Source of the DNA: Coprinus comatus
Lineage: Eukaryota > Basidiomycota > Agaricomycetes > Agaricales > Agaricaceae
Direction: 5' to 3'
NCBI GenBank assembly: GCA_034638255.1
Contig: JAWPGT010000082.1
Location: 1-64,000 of the forward strand
Length of the DNA: 64,000 bases
Under the pieces are notes generated by a model. It was given only the letters and a program-made list of their open reading frames with translations, made no database searches and was not told where the DNA came from. Below, piece after piece: positions 11,273 through 21,299 of the stretch (positions are counted from its first letter, which is position 1; each line of letters starts with the position of its first letter). Made by a program: the position numbers and the translations under genes.

Positions 11273-12259
11273 TCAATCAGTGGCAGTTGATTCGCATTTA
11301 GGGAACCATTCTTCCTCGAAGATTGCTGTGTGAGCTATATAAATAACATTTCCCTTTTGGTGACGCATGAACTTTAAGTTACTACCATCATAACCCAAAA
11401 AGATCATTGTCTCCGACTTGGCTGCGAGTTTATTTTCATGCACAGCAGGCGGCAGGTACACGTAAGCTCCACATCCAAACACATGTAAACCATTTACATT
11501 AGGTTTATTTCCATGCATTAATTCAAATGGCATTCGATACTCGAGACGTTTCATTGGTGTTCTATTATAGATATGAATTGCTGTTTCCACAGCAAATTCC
11601 CACCAATTCTCCAGACAGCATGCATGAAGTTGCATGGCTTCAGACTTCTTGCAAATCATACGATTCAAGCATTCAGCATGTCTGTTCTGCTCATGAATAT
11701 GAGGAGCAGTATTCTCGTGGACAATACCGGCTAAGCTAAACAAGTTTTTCAACTTGTCCGAAATGTATTCCCCCCCATTATCAGTGCGAACTTGTTTAAC
11801 CTTTTTCCCATGTTGGGTTTCAACTTGAGTCAAGAATTCCTGAAATATCGCAAAGACATTGGATTTCTGTCTCAAAAATTGAATATAGGTAAAACCAGAG
11901 TAGTCATCTAAGAACGTGATGATCCACTTGGCACAGTGATATGATAATGTGGGAAATTCAAGAAGGTCAGAATGAACCAACTCGAATATTTCGGTAGCTC
12001 AGGACAATGATGGAGGATGAGCCTTTTCTTGCAGCTTGCCACAAGCGCAACCATCACATGTCCTTGACCGTTTTGGAATATCAATGTCTGGAAAATTAAC
12101 CTTGTGTTCCTTGAACTTCCTGAGCACTTGCTTCGAAGGATGTCCAAGTCGATTATGCCAGAGATCATAAAGCGAATGAACTCCAGGTAAAGTTAGGGAA
12201 CAGATGTCACTATCCAATATGATTCGAGAATGAACCATATGTATTCCATCACCCTTTAC
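11273..12259 (-). pseudogene. Copia integrase
   Basis: The domains in order are a zinc-binding HHCC region (LWHNRLGHPSKQVL...CDGCACGK, about 12030-12160), then the rve core with the first Asp in a DLLE/FLDDYSG region, the second Asp in VRTDNGGEY near 11790 and the Glu in the HAECLNRMI region. A GKPNVNGLHVFGCGAYV-like C-terminal block follows. Stops are TGA at 11999-12001 and 11273-11275. Integrase joins the cDNA ends to the target. The copy is disabled. Confidence 0.8.
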
Positions 12260-13744
12260 TCACTGAGTAGCCTCCATATAGAGGGAGCCATCGGGCGGTA
12301 GGATCCGAGATCCTGTCACATCAGCCTCAAGCCTTAGGCCATCAAGATAAAAGGGTCCTGGTGACATAAGTCTTCCGTTCAATCCCTCTATGTAAAATAC
12401 CGGATATAATGACGTGATGGTTTGTACACCAGCCAATTCGTGCTGGATGATTACTCGGCCACATGCTTTGATGGTGGTGTGACTATTAGCAGTTTGCACC
12501 ATGCCGTAATCACCCTTCTCAACGTCAACAAAGTCACCAATGTTACCAGTAAAGTGATAACTAGCGCCAGAGTCTAGCATCCAGATTGCTATACCAGTAT
12601 TATACACTGGTCGATTTTTGCAATTGCTGCATTGACAATGTTCAAAGAATTTAGCGTGGTCATCTTTTTTATATCCTGAGATCAAAACAGTAGGTTTTAA
12701 GTACTTCATTGGGATAGAAATGGGAAAATCATAATGTGCGGTATCATTCGTGGTGGGAAAAATACAAATCTTAGTATCTAGCTGTGGAGGATTACAAACA
12801 GTAGCCCGAATAGTTCTAGTAGTCCCATGCAACGATCTCGATAGTCCATCAACAGCTCTCGAGCTTAGAAGCGAGAAGCGGGAGAACCCGGAGCGGAGGA
12901 ATTTTCTGGAACACCCCAGAAGCAAGAAGCTTCGGGGTCCATGCTGTACAGAGCACACATCAGAAAAAGATGAATCTTTGATCAGAGATTCTATGTACTT
13001 GTATTCCCCGTCATCTGTATCATACTGGGTAGAGGGCGAATTCATGATTTGTTCAAACTGTTCATCAAGAACAGAGACAGATGCTGGAGCAGACACCTGA
13101 TCATGCGGAGGACACATGTGAACATTATCATTTCCGTCAATAGAGACTACTGAATGCAGGGGACTAGGCTCACAGGCTGGACAAGAGGTAAGAACTAGAC
13201 CATCAAGTGAAGGCAAGGCAGGGGGAGGTGAAGGCTCCATACCAAGATGATGTTCGTAGGACTTGAGTACCCAGGCCTTGGTCCGTTGCAAACGGGTCCT
13301 TCCCACGAGTTGGTTAGGAACCATGGTAGGAGCTTTACACTCAACTACCTTCTCGGGAGTGGACTCTCTAATTTCCTCAATAAAAGCACGAGTAGATTTG
13401 AAGGGACAGTCTATAACAGTAGCAGCAGAAGAAGCAAAATTGTTAAGCATGACAATATTTGAAGTAGCTGCATCCACCCCAGTAGTAGAGGCATTAGTGG
13501 TGTCCGCAGACTTAGCATTTTTGTTACCACCATGTTTTCCACAAGTCCTCTTCTTCTTTTTATCCTCACCGGCTCCACCCTGTTGGGTCTGACTGGAACT
13601 GGAACTGCTGCCAGATTGTTGAGGTTGTGGTTGCTGCCCTTGTGGGCGCGAACCTTGACCTTGGTTCTGGTTTTGATTCTGGTTGTGTTGTTTAGGGCCT
13701 TTAAAGCCCTTCACACCTTGAGAACGTAAAGTGTTAGCATGACC
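12260..13744 (-). pseudogene. Copia gag C-terminus and aspartic protease
   Basis: An uninterrupted frame of 484 codons opens with a Gln/Ser-rich, nucleic-acid-binding-like stretch (QNQNQNQGQG, then KKKKRTCGKHGG) and ends with the copia protease signature AIWMLDSGASYHFTG near 12560-12590, where DSGA holds the catalytic Asp. It lies between gag and integrase, bounded by TGA at 13745-13747 upstream and TGA at 12260-12262 downstream. No CCHC zinc knuckle is visible. Confidence 0.75.
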
Positions 13745-14079
13745 TCAAGAGTCAAGCCAAGTGGACTGGATAGCCTCAGCGACTACTCTTACTGTAAGAC
13801 GTGCAAAGTCAGTACTTCCATATTGAACGAGGAGGGAAGCACGAGTAGCATTCCATTGATTAGGAATGCGTGTCAACAGCATGAGTGCACGAAGCAACTC
13901 GGGAACATGGATGGGAGGGGTCACATTCTGGAGACGTGTAAACAGGGTAGTGAACCCTGCAATCTCAACAGATGGATCTGAGGTTCCAGTTAATCTGAAA
14001 CCATCGGCTTTCGCCCAGATCTCAAATGCGGTACCCACATTAAAAGCATCAGCAAAATGAGCATCTCCTTGGCCAAGCT

Positions 14080-16015
14080 TAAACCTCCTTAAACCTCCTT
14101 GAAAACATTTCCAAGGGTGACCAAGGATATATCAAGAATGTAAAAGAATTTTTATTTTCTCCTTGGAATTACTTAGTCATGCTTGACAAGTCGATTCCAA
14201 GCTATTCTAAGCAGGGGGTCCTGGTTAGTCACACTTAATTCTACTTAGTTTTACCTTATATCTACTTGTACTGCCTTCGAAAATACTTTCTCAAGCTTAT
14301 AAATCAGGTATATCAGAATATATATATATAAAAAGCGAAATTTCAAGGACTCCTAGAGTGTCTCAAATGCATGTAAATGGATATCAACTGAATTATATTA
14401 TCAGAAGGGAGACAGTAATGTACAAAAATACAAGAGTGATTATATATACAGCATAATAGTAGTGTATACTACAGTAATGTACCGAAATAAAGATAAAAAA
14501 ATTACAAGAATATATTCATAATAGGAGAACTTACTTGGGAGAATAAAGAACTGGACATTGCAATATGAGTATTGATCGGAACGTTACGTGGGTAGGTGCG
14601 CTCGAACGGCGCCGTCGAGACGGTTTGAACGATGCTAAGAACGTAAGATTCCGATAAGGATTGAGTATCGAAACAGGTGTTAGATTGAATAAGAACTTAC
14701 CAGAAGATAGGTCACTATAACTCCAGCAGTCCTCCATAGTGTGTACAAATCATGGGTGGAACAGAGAATGTACGCGTGGTGTAAACGAGCCTGAAAGCAT
14801 GTTATGGAGTGCAGGAGGGAGTGAGATATCAGTAAAATAACAGGATTGGTGTAAAAGTTAGAGAACATACTTTTCACCAATGAATACCCCACCATACCAC
14901 ACCGTACTACCCTCTATTGATTTGCCTTCTTGATGCGGTTCCAACGAGCCTAAGAACGTGGTGTATGGTGCGAAAATGACTGTGTTAGTAGTTGTAGAGT
15001 GAACAGTATACTCACAAGATAGACCTTAGAAGATAAGGTCACTACATATCCACAACTTCTCCATATTGTTTACAAGTTAGAGATGTCATAGAGGTGGTAC
15101 GCGTAGGTTAGACGAGCCTAAGAATGTGCCATGGAGTGCAGGAGGGAGTGAGAAATGAGTAAAATACTTCCCTTGAGACAGATAATGACTCACCAAGGAA
15201 GAAACCCCCCTTCGTGGGGTATACACCATACCACGTCATCACCTAACCCTCCTATCCTATAGTACACGTCGAGAAGGTTCTGGAGAGCCTAGAAACGTTC
15301 CTGTATGTAGAAAAATGAGTGATACAGAAGAAAAACAGCAAGTAATAACACACCAGCAGTAAAACTGATGTTATAGCATGGCTACTGCATCGGGACGCGT
15401 GTATGTAGGCTTGTTTGAAGCGGAGTATTGAGGCCGTCCTGGAGAGCCTGAGAACGCGCCAATACGCGATTATATGAGCCCAATACATGGAAAATAGTCG
15501 AAATTGACATACCTTATAAGAATAATGAAAACCCCACCATATTACGCGTACATAGGCTCATTCAATGCATAATGCTGAGACGGTTCCAATGAGCTCCAAC
15601 ACGTAGAGTTTCATCAAGAAATGAGAGTGCAGTGGTGACATTACTCAGAGTCGGCAGCGAGTAGAAGTTGTGACCGTGAGGTTGCATTGCTGATGCAACG
15701 TGTCCTGTCACATGTGATGGTGAGAGTGATCATGTGACAGTCCGATTTTGCGATTTTTTGTGAAGTCCAAATCTGGGAACATAAATGATGTGATTATTGA
15801 TGCATCATCATGAAATAACAACACATCATTAATGACATCAACCAAACAAATGAAACAAAAACAAAGTCAATAACACAAATTAACTTTGACTTTTTGTGAC
15901 CTTAGAATAGTGCTTGGGAAACTTAAAAACTTGGTTGGAAATGTTGACTACCTTAGAGTTACTTTGAAAATATATATCTAAGTATCAGTAAGTATCAGTA
16001 AGTATACTAAGCTAC
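14080..16015. mobile_element. 1936-bp insertion in copia gag, flanked by a 7-bp target duplication
   Basis: CCAAGCT occurs at 14073-14079 and 16016-16022. The left end carries a 10-bp tandem repeat (AAACCTCCTT twice) and the right end AGTATCAGTA twice. No terminal inverted repeat and no transposase are seen, so the class is unknown. Exact frame restoration of gag on removal supports a true insertion. It carries the repeated exon-like units described separately. Confidence 0.7.
14540..15620 (-). repeat. Tandem ~320-bp repeat made of exon-like units
   Basis: On the minus strand seven segments begin after a pyrimidine tract and CAG/TAG with a GCTC(GT/TC)-like start, near 15590, 15435, 15280, 15113, 14950, 14790 and 14625. 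Most are followed 70-100 nt later by a donor-like GTATGT, GTAAGT or GTGAGT. Alternate units resemble each other: one type carries GTATGGTGGGG, the other ACGCGTAC and ACCTTATCTTCT. The true period is therefore about 320 bp with three diverged copies. No conserved protein is read through them. Confidence 0.55.
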
Positions 16016-16314
16016 CCAAGCTATACTGAGTACTTACTAAGGACATGCTGGAAATGCTGATGAGTGCCATAGTTGGTGCGGAGATGTCTCCACAACACAT
16101 GGGATGCATTTTGTCCGTGATTCAGAAGATCATCTGAGATCTTGCTATTGATCAAACCGAGAGCAAAAGCTTCAGCTGTGTCCCATTTAAGACGTTCCTC
16201 AGGTGTTGTCACCTGAATGGTATGAGCAGGAACTGCTGCCGAAGTGGGAGTAGCTGCAACTGCTGCAACTGTTTGAGGGACAGTCTTTGGGTTAGCTTGA
16301 TCTTGGATAATCTG

Positions 16315-17075
16315 TGTCAGGAATGCTCTAGACAGTCCCCAAGGTCAGTACTTATTGTTGGTTGAGGTTAGAAGAGTTGTGGTTGGATATTCTCTTTAGA
16401 GTTCTGGACTTGTAGATTGTTTCTGCTTTCTGTGACATCACAATGTCACGTCACACGTTACTGAAGCGTCCTGCAGACACATGAAGACTCTCTAGTCTAA
16501 TACAAGTGTCTGCAGGTGAGTAGTTAAGAAGTTATTATATCAGTCTAGTCTAATACAAGTGTCTGCAGTGTTTGTGTTTTATCTCAGTCATTTCTTATTG
16601 GTTTCCCTCCATTCCTTCATCATTGTGCTCATCTCGTCGTCCTCTACGATCCTGCGCTTACACAATCATTTGCTTTTCAAAATATAGTACCAAAAACATC
16701 TCTTAATACATCAATGATCCATCAACGTGTAAGCGCAGGATCGTAGAGGACGACGAGATGAGCACAATGATGAAGGAATGGAGGGAAACCAATAAGAAAT
16801 GACTGAGATAAAACACAAACACTGCAGACACTTGTATTAGACTAGACTGATATAATAACTTCTTAACTACTCACCTGCAGACACTTGTATTAGACTAGAG
16901 AGTCTTCATGTGTCTGCAGGACGCTTCAGTAACGTGTGACGTGACATTGTGATGTCACAGAAAGCAGAAACAATCTACAAGTCCAGAACTCTAAAGAGAA
17001 TATCCAACCACAACTCTTCTAACCTCAACCAACAATAAGTACTGACCTTGGGGACTGTCTAGAGCATTCCTGACA
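16315..17075. repeat. Perfect 349-bp inverted repeat with a 63-nt loop
   Basis: Arms 16315-16663 and 16727-17075 read as exact reverse complements by eye, around a unique spacer at 16664-16726. Each arm holds two copies of a TAATACAAGTGTCTGCAG segment. The left arm is continuous with copia gag (its outer end still reads as gag), so the right arm looks like an inverted copy of the copia 5' region, abutting the zinc-ribbon gene. Transcription through it would yield a long hairpin RNA. Confidence 0.9.
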
Positions 17076-17619
17076 GATTGTTGCATTTGAGCTCATGTAG
17101 TAGCCATTCGGTTAACTTCAGCAGCTGAAAGTATATTTTGTCATGCCATTGCTTGGAATATGTCGGAAGATATATTTGTAGATTGTGGTTGATTTTTGGA
17201 ACGTTCCAGCTCAAAGTGATCTATTGCCATATTTGTTGAAGCTACTATAAAGTCAGTTTTATAAGTTAAGAATATTTAAAATAATAGAAGATTCTTACCT
17301 TGATTTTGTATCAATGCTTCCTTGTGTAAAAAAGTTTTACACTGTAATTGACCACATATTTGTTGACCATCTTCAACTCTACGCATATTTCGGAAACATT
17401 TCCCACAATGTATACACTGTGGCCAGTTCTAGTAATATTTTAGTAAACTCAAACATACAAGATAAAATAAAATAATACTTGAATTTCTTGGTATTTTTCC
17501 GAAGCAATAGGATGTTCCAACAGTAGTTTGCACTTCATACAAGTTGTTGCAAAAGTTTCCAAAAGAGGAAACTCAGTACCACATCCATCACAAACAGTAC
17601 TTGTAGTCAGAGTTGTCAT
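17076..17619 (-). pseudogene. Zinc-ribbon protein paired with integrase-core gene, 3' end lost
   Basis: The start is ATG at 17619 (MTTLTTSTVCDGCGTEFPLL). Three exons carry CxxC pairs: CDGC and CMKC in exon 1, then CIHCGKC and a following C....C in exon 2, compatible with two treble-clef or zinc-ribbon units. Introns of about 50 nt have GTATTA/GTAAGA donors. Exon 3 is helical and Gln/Asn-rich, is interrupted by TGA at 17141-17143 and 17093-17095, and then runs into the inverted repeat. I remember such proteins lying head-to-head with integrase-core genes in mushroom genomes. The function is unknown; a DNA-binding partner of the integrase is a guess. Confidence 0.6.
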
Positions 17620-18016
17620 AATGATATAGTGAATGTGTAGAGAGAATTAGAGGTAAAGTGTTGGGAGAGTACTCTAAGTTCTTTGCCTAACTCAGGTCCA
17701 GCTTATATAGGCTGCAAGTAGAAAAAAATCAAACAAGTTGGAAAATTATTTCATGAATAGTAGTAGTAACAATATTACTCCATAGCTCTATTCTACTTGT
17801 AAAATGGTACGACTTTAGGTAGAATTTTATGCCAGAACATTCTGGCAACTGGTACTGAATGTGTAGCTATAGGTAATATATGATAAGAAATATAGTTAAA
17901 TACTAGTGAACTTGAACTCAAAACCTATCATTTCAGGCCCCAACTTCTCATTTATACTTAAACCATCTTTCTACTTCATTCTTTCTAAGCTCAATCTCTC
18001 ATCTTTATAACACCTG
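17620..18016. promoter_or_regulatory. Divergent promoter region of the zinc-ribbon / integrase pair
   Basis: The 397 bp lie between two divergent start codons. TTATATAGG near 17703-17711 is a TATA-like element for the minus gene, and a pyrimidine-rich stretch lies just before 18017. Nothing else is recognised. Confidence 0.35.
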
Positions 18017-19601
18017 ATGACAAACAAACAAGGCAATAATGGTTGGGGAGCAAAAGAATGTCAGTTTGTGTTTTCAAACTTAGTTTTCTACTGTCTCTAA
18101 CAAATGTATTGGTTTTTGCTAATTATAGATCCTCCTGATGATGAGCTCAAGTCCTATCTACTGGGACAAACAAAATATGCACTTACTGTTCAAGAGAAGC
18201 TATTACGACTTAAAGAGGATTTGGGCTTAGATATTGGGTATGTGAGCTTAAGTAATATAGAATCCTGATAATTTTCTAATATATGTTTCTTCATACTCAA
18301 ATTTAGTTGTTCAACATTCTTTAAACTTCAAGCAAAATTTGGAATACCAACTGTTCACAAGTCTGCTATCTCCAAGGAAGAAGCCCACAATGCTGTGGTC
18401 AATGAAGTTGAACAAGATTTAAATCAAATGAACAGTCCTCTTGCAATCAAGGAAAAGCTGAAGAATCAGATGATTCTAATTGCATGGTATGTTGAATACT
18501 ACTCTTACTTTATCATTTTATCATTAAAATATTTATTGAATTTATAGAAGCAAAATACAGAAGATAATGAAGGAGATTACACCAGGGGCATCTTTACAAT
18601 GACATCCAAAAGGGCGACGTAAGATCATTGCATGAAAAACCCTTATTTCTATTGGTCCATTCCGTGAGATCTCAGCTGATGGGCATGAAAAATTAAATCA
18701 GCAAGCATTGCAAATGGGTGATATAAGCCTCCCAATCTATGCATACTGAGACAAATGGTCTGGCTGTATATTGAGCCTCTCTGTAGTACCAGACTCACGA
18801 AGAGCAGCAACAATTGGTCACGTATATCTTGATCTAGTTGAAAAATGGAATGGTATTCCAGTTCAGCTTACAACAGATAAAGGCTCAGAGATTGGATGGC
18901 AGACTACACTCCAGGAACTTTTACGGTGAGTACAGTGGTTTTCTAATACTATAATAACTACAATTCTATTTTTTGTAGGGAGTATTTTGCACCGGATATT
19001 GATGCCAACATCTACCCTCCCTCTCTTGCACTCAAAAGTACCAACAATACAGTGATTGAAAGTCTTTGGCATTGGCTGAGAGAAAAAGTGGGATTTAATC
19101 TCAAGGACATCATCTTGAAAGGAAAAAATGAATTGATTTTTCGTGAGCATATTCAGTACCACCAGTAAGTTACTTCCAAGTTATTTTTACAATCTATTAC
19201 ACTAACGAAAACTCTATGATTTTAGTGACTTGTTTTATTGGATATTTATACCTCTAATCCAACTTGAACTTGATGGCTTTACTGACTATTGGAACAACAA
19301 GAAGGTGCGCAAGCAGCCTAGCAAGTTAATGCTTTCTGGTCACATTCCAGATGATGCTCTTCATCATCCTTCATTACATGGTGGAACACAATGTCTCATT
19401 GAGGTTCCGAAAAATGCACAAGATGAAATGCGTCACATTTTTTCATCTCAGGTTGGAGAGCGCTCACAGCATCTCACCTGGTACACCAACGACTTCGCAA
19501 TCAGAGCACTGGATGTCTACAGAACCCTAGGTACTCCAGTGCTTAGCCTACAGACTGGATGGCAGGTTTTTTCTCTCATGGCTGAAGCAATGGCTCTCTA
19601 A
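18017..19601 (+). pseudogene. Integrase-core (rve, DDE) protein of an Agaricomycete mobile element
   Basis: ATG at 18017 is followed by six short exons with GTATGT/GTGAGT/GTAAGT donors. The N-terminus has helix-turn-helix-like segments. The catalytic core shows Asp in ISADGHEKL (about 18680), Asp in LTTDKGSEIGW (about 18880) and Glu in NNTVIESLWHW (about 19050), a DDE triad. The C-terminal part is FNLKDIILKGKNE...LFYWIF, then a Trp-rich end stopping at 19601. In-frame TGA codons at 18600, 18633 and 18747 replace residues that I expect to be Arg or Lys. The gene is divergent from the zinc-ribbon gene. The enzyme would cut and join DNA ends; the element's termini were not found. Confidence 0.7.
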
Positions 19602-19800
19602 TTCTACTCAGTTTTCAATTACTCGTGCTTAAAACCTCATATATTAATACAAATAATACATCGTTACATTGGAATCTGGCATGGTGAATCGACGAGGCAA
19701 GGAGTTTGATCTTTTGGGAGGACGCGTGTCGTGTGACTTACTGTGAGAGATGTGACTCGTGTGACTCAAATCGCTCGCGCGGGAAAATTTCAACCTTGGA
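19602..19800. other. Spacer, no gene
   Basis: This is the 3' flank of the integrase gene up to the start of recognisable segmental duplication. No repeat or gene was identified. Confidence 0.4.
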
Positions 19801-19904
19801 CGTCCGGCCAACCGTACAAAGTCAGATCTCTACTTCTCTAAACACCTCACAAAATGCAGTGAATATCAACACAAAGTATAGGTATTAGGTATTATTCCAA
19901 TTAC

Positions 19905-21299
19905 GTTGATGACGTGCTCTCTGCCAGAGTCAGCATGACATCTACCAACAACACTGAAGGTTTTGAAGTAGGGTATTCAAGTTTACTAGTGTCGGCGCTC
20001 CTAGTTGGTTGACCATTTATATTCCAAGGATGGCCTTGAATCCTTGCTGAGTGCCCAACCGATGCTTTCTGAGCTCCTCGAGTAGTAGTCGGTTGAGGTC
20101 TACCATGCATAGATGAAGTCCAAGACTCCAAGTATTACATTGAAAGATACAATTTCATTTGGATTCTCTGCAAGACCGGTGACTGGGACGTCAGATTCTC
20201 TGATGAAATCTTCATGCCTGATGTTTGACGTTGATGCGTCACCAGCATGTATAAAGCAGGTCGCTTCTGACCTATACAATGCAACCCAATCTTTTGATTT
20301 TCTTTATCAGAGCCGGGTTCACCATCCATCATTGTCGTCTCATGTTCTAATTCACCTTCCTTTGACTCAGCTTCCATCTCAGATTCGGATTCGACTTTTG
20401 AACCAGAATGAAAACCAAAATGAGGATCAGATCCGGAGGAGAGAAATGCCGGTGTGAAGTTAACGAACCTGATAAGGTGTCTCTTTTTTCGTCTTCCACG
20501 ACTATTTCCATTCCCATATTCCTTTCTATCAGTACCTTTCCCTTTCCTCTTCGGTCTCTTCCTCGTCAAAACTAAAGTCGGAGGCTTCGCAACCGGGCTC
20601 GCCACCTTCATAGTAATAAGGGTAGACTGCAGTCGCAATCTACACCAGTTCTAGTCTCAGTCCCGGACACCTGTCCGGAATCCTCATGAATACCAGTACC
20701 AACGTGGCCATCACAAACACCACTTCCTCTAGGAGGAACAAGTTCATGAGATAATCATGCTCCTTTTCCTCCAACCTCAATTTCTCCATAATCATTCGCT
20801 TTCTAATAGCATGTGTACGCGAACAAACACAATATCTTTCAACACATAATTGACATTGTATACTCTTACTCTTACATCTGATTCTAGAACCTGGTTGAAT
20901 CATACATAATTCGCAAATCTAGAAAACCAACAAAACAAAAATTGAGTATGAGACAAGATGTGTAAGTAAAATTGCTCAGATACTTAAAAGTAACTCACAT
21001 ATTCCGGATCTCCTTTATTCAACCCCTTCAACCATATTCTAGCACTTTTCTGAAACATAGAATCTATATATCCAAAGGGATGCCTATAAAATTTAAAAAA
21101 AGTCGGTCCAAACATCAGACACTAAATCTCGACTTCGGCTCTTAATACTGTCAGTGACAAGTTGATCCGCTTCAGACTCGTCATCCATGGCTTCCTGAAC
21201 ATTCGAATGAGCCACGACGTGTAGATGAACAGGAAAAAGGACATGTGAAGGAGGTGAAAGTGAAAGTGTGGTGGCAGGTGGTAAGTGACATGATGACAT
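19905..21299 (-). pseudogene. Uncharacterised Cys-cluster protein gene, copy A
   Basis: The best-conserved exon (about 20700-20915) encodes ICELC...QPGSRIRCKSKS.QCQLC...C, followed by RTHAIRKRMIMEKLRLEEKE, a basic/coiled segment. The paired CxxC motifs suggest a zinc cluster. An upstream segment encodes MFQKSARIWLKGLNKGDPEYV before an intron. Downstream lie an acidic Glu/Ser stretch (SESEMEAESKEGE) and a variable tail. Frames are broken by several stops and shifts. Copies B and C are homologous, so the conserved parts were probably coding in an ancestor. The function is not recognised. Confidence 0.4.

Larger units (their letters stand above)
13745..16315 (-). pseudogene. Copia gag N-terminal half, split by an insertion
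   Basis: The two pieces are 16315 down to 16016 and 14079 down to 13745. The first has the UBN2-like gag signature TTPEERLKWDTAEAFALGLI and W..L...YGT. The second continues FEIWAKADGF...LLRALMLLTRIP. Removing 1943 bp (insertion plus one CCAAGCT duplicate) restores the same reading frame across the junction, leaving only a TAG at 16021-16023. The gag N-terminus seems to extend into the inverted repeat (LTSTNNKY, TGA, PWGLS reading), so its start cannot be placed with certainty. Confidence 0.75.
9401..16663 (-). mobile_element. Decayed Ty1/copia LTR retrotransposon
   Basis: Reading on the minus strand, the order is gag, protease, integrase, reverse transcriptase, RNase H, which is the Pseudoviridae (copia) order. 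The 5' end is caught in an inverted repeat (16315-17075), gag is split by a 1.94-kb insertion, the reverse transcriptase has an internal deletion, and RNase H is cut short at 9401. No LTR pair was identified. Nearly all internal stops are TGA. The copy is old and non-autonomous. Confidence 0.85.

Noticed and set aside
12750..13729. Plus-strand open frames across the copia gag/protease region
   Set aside because: They run opposite a 484-codon frame with a clear protease signature and have no motifs.
18863..19162. Minus-strand frame of 99 codons over the integrase-core gene
   Set aside because: It is antisense to a multi-exon gene with a DDE triad and crosses two of its introns.
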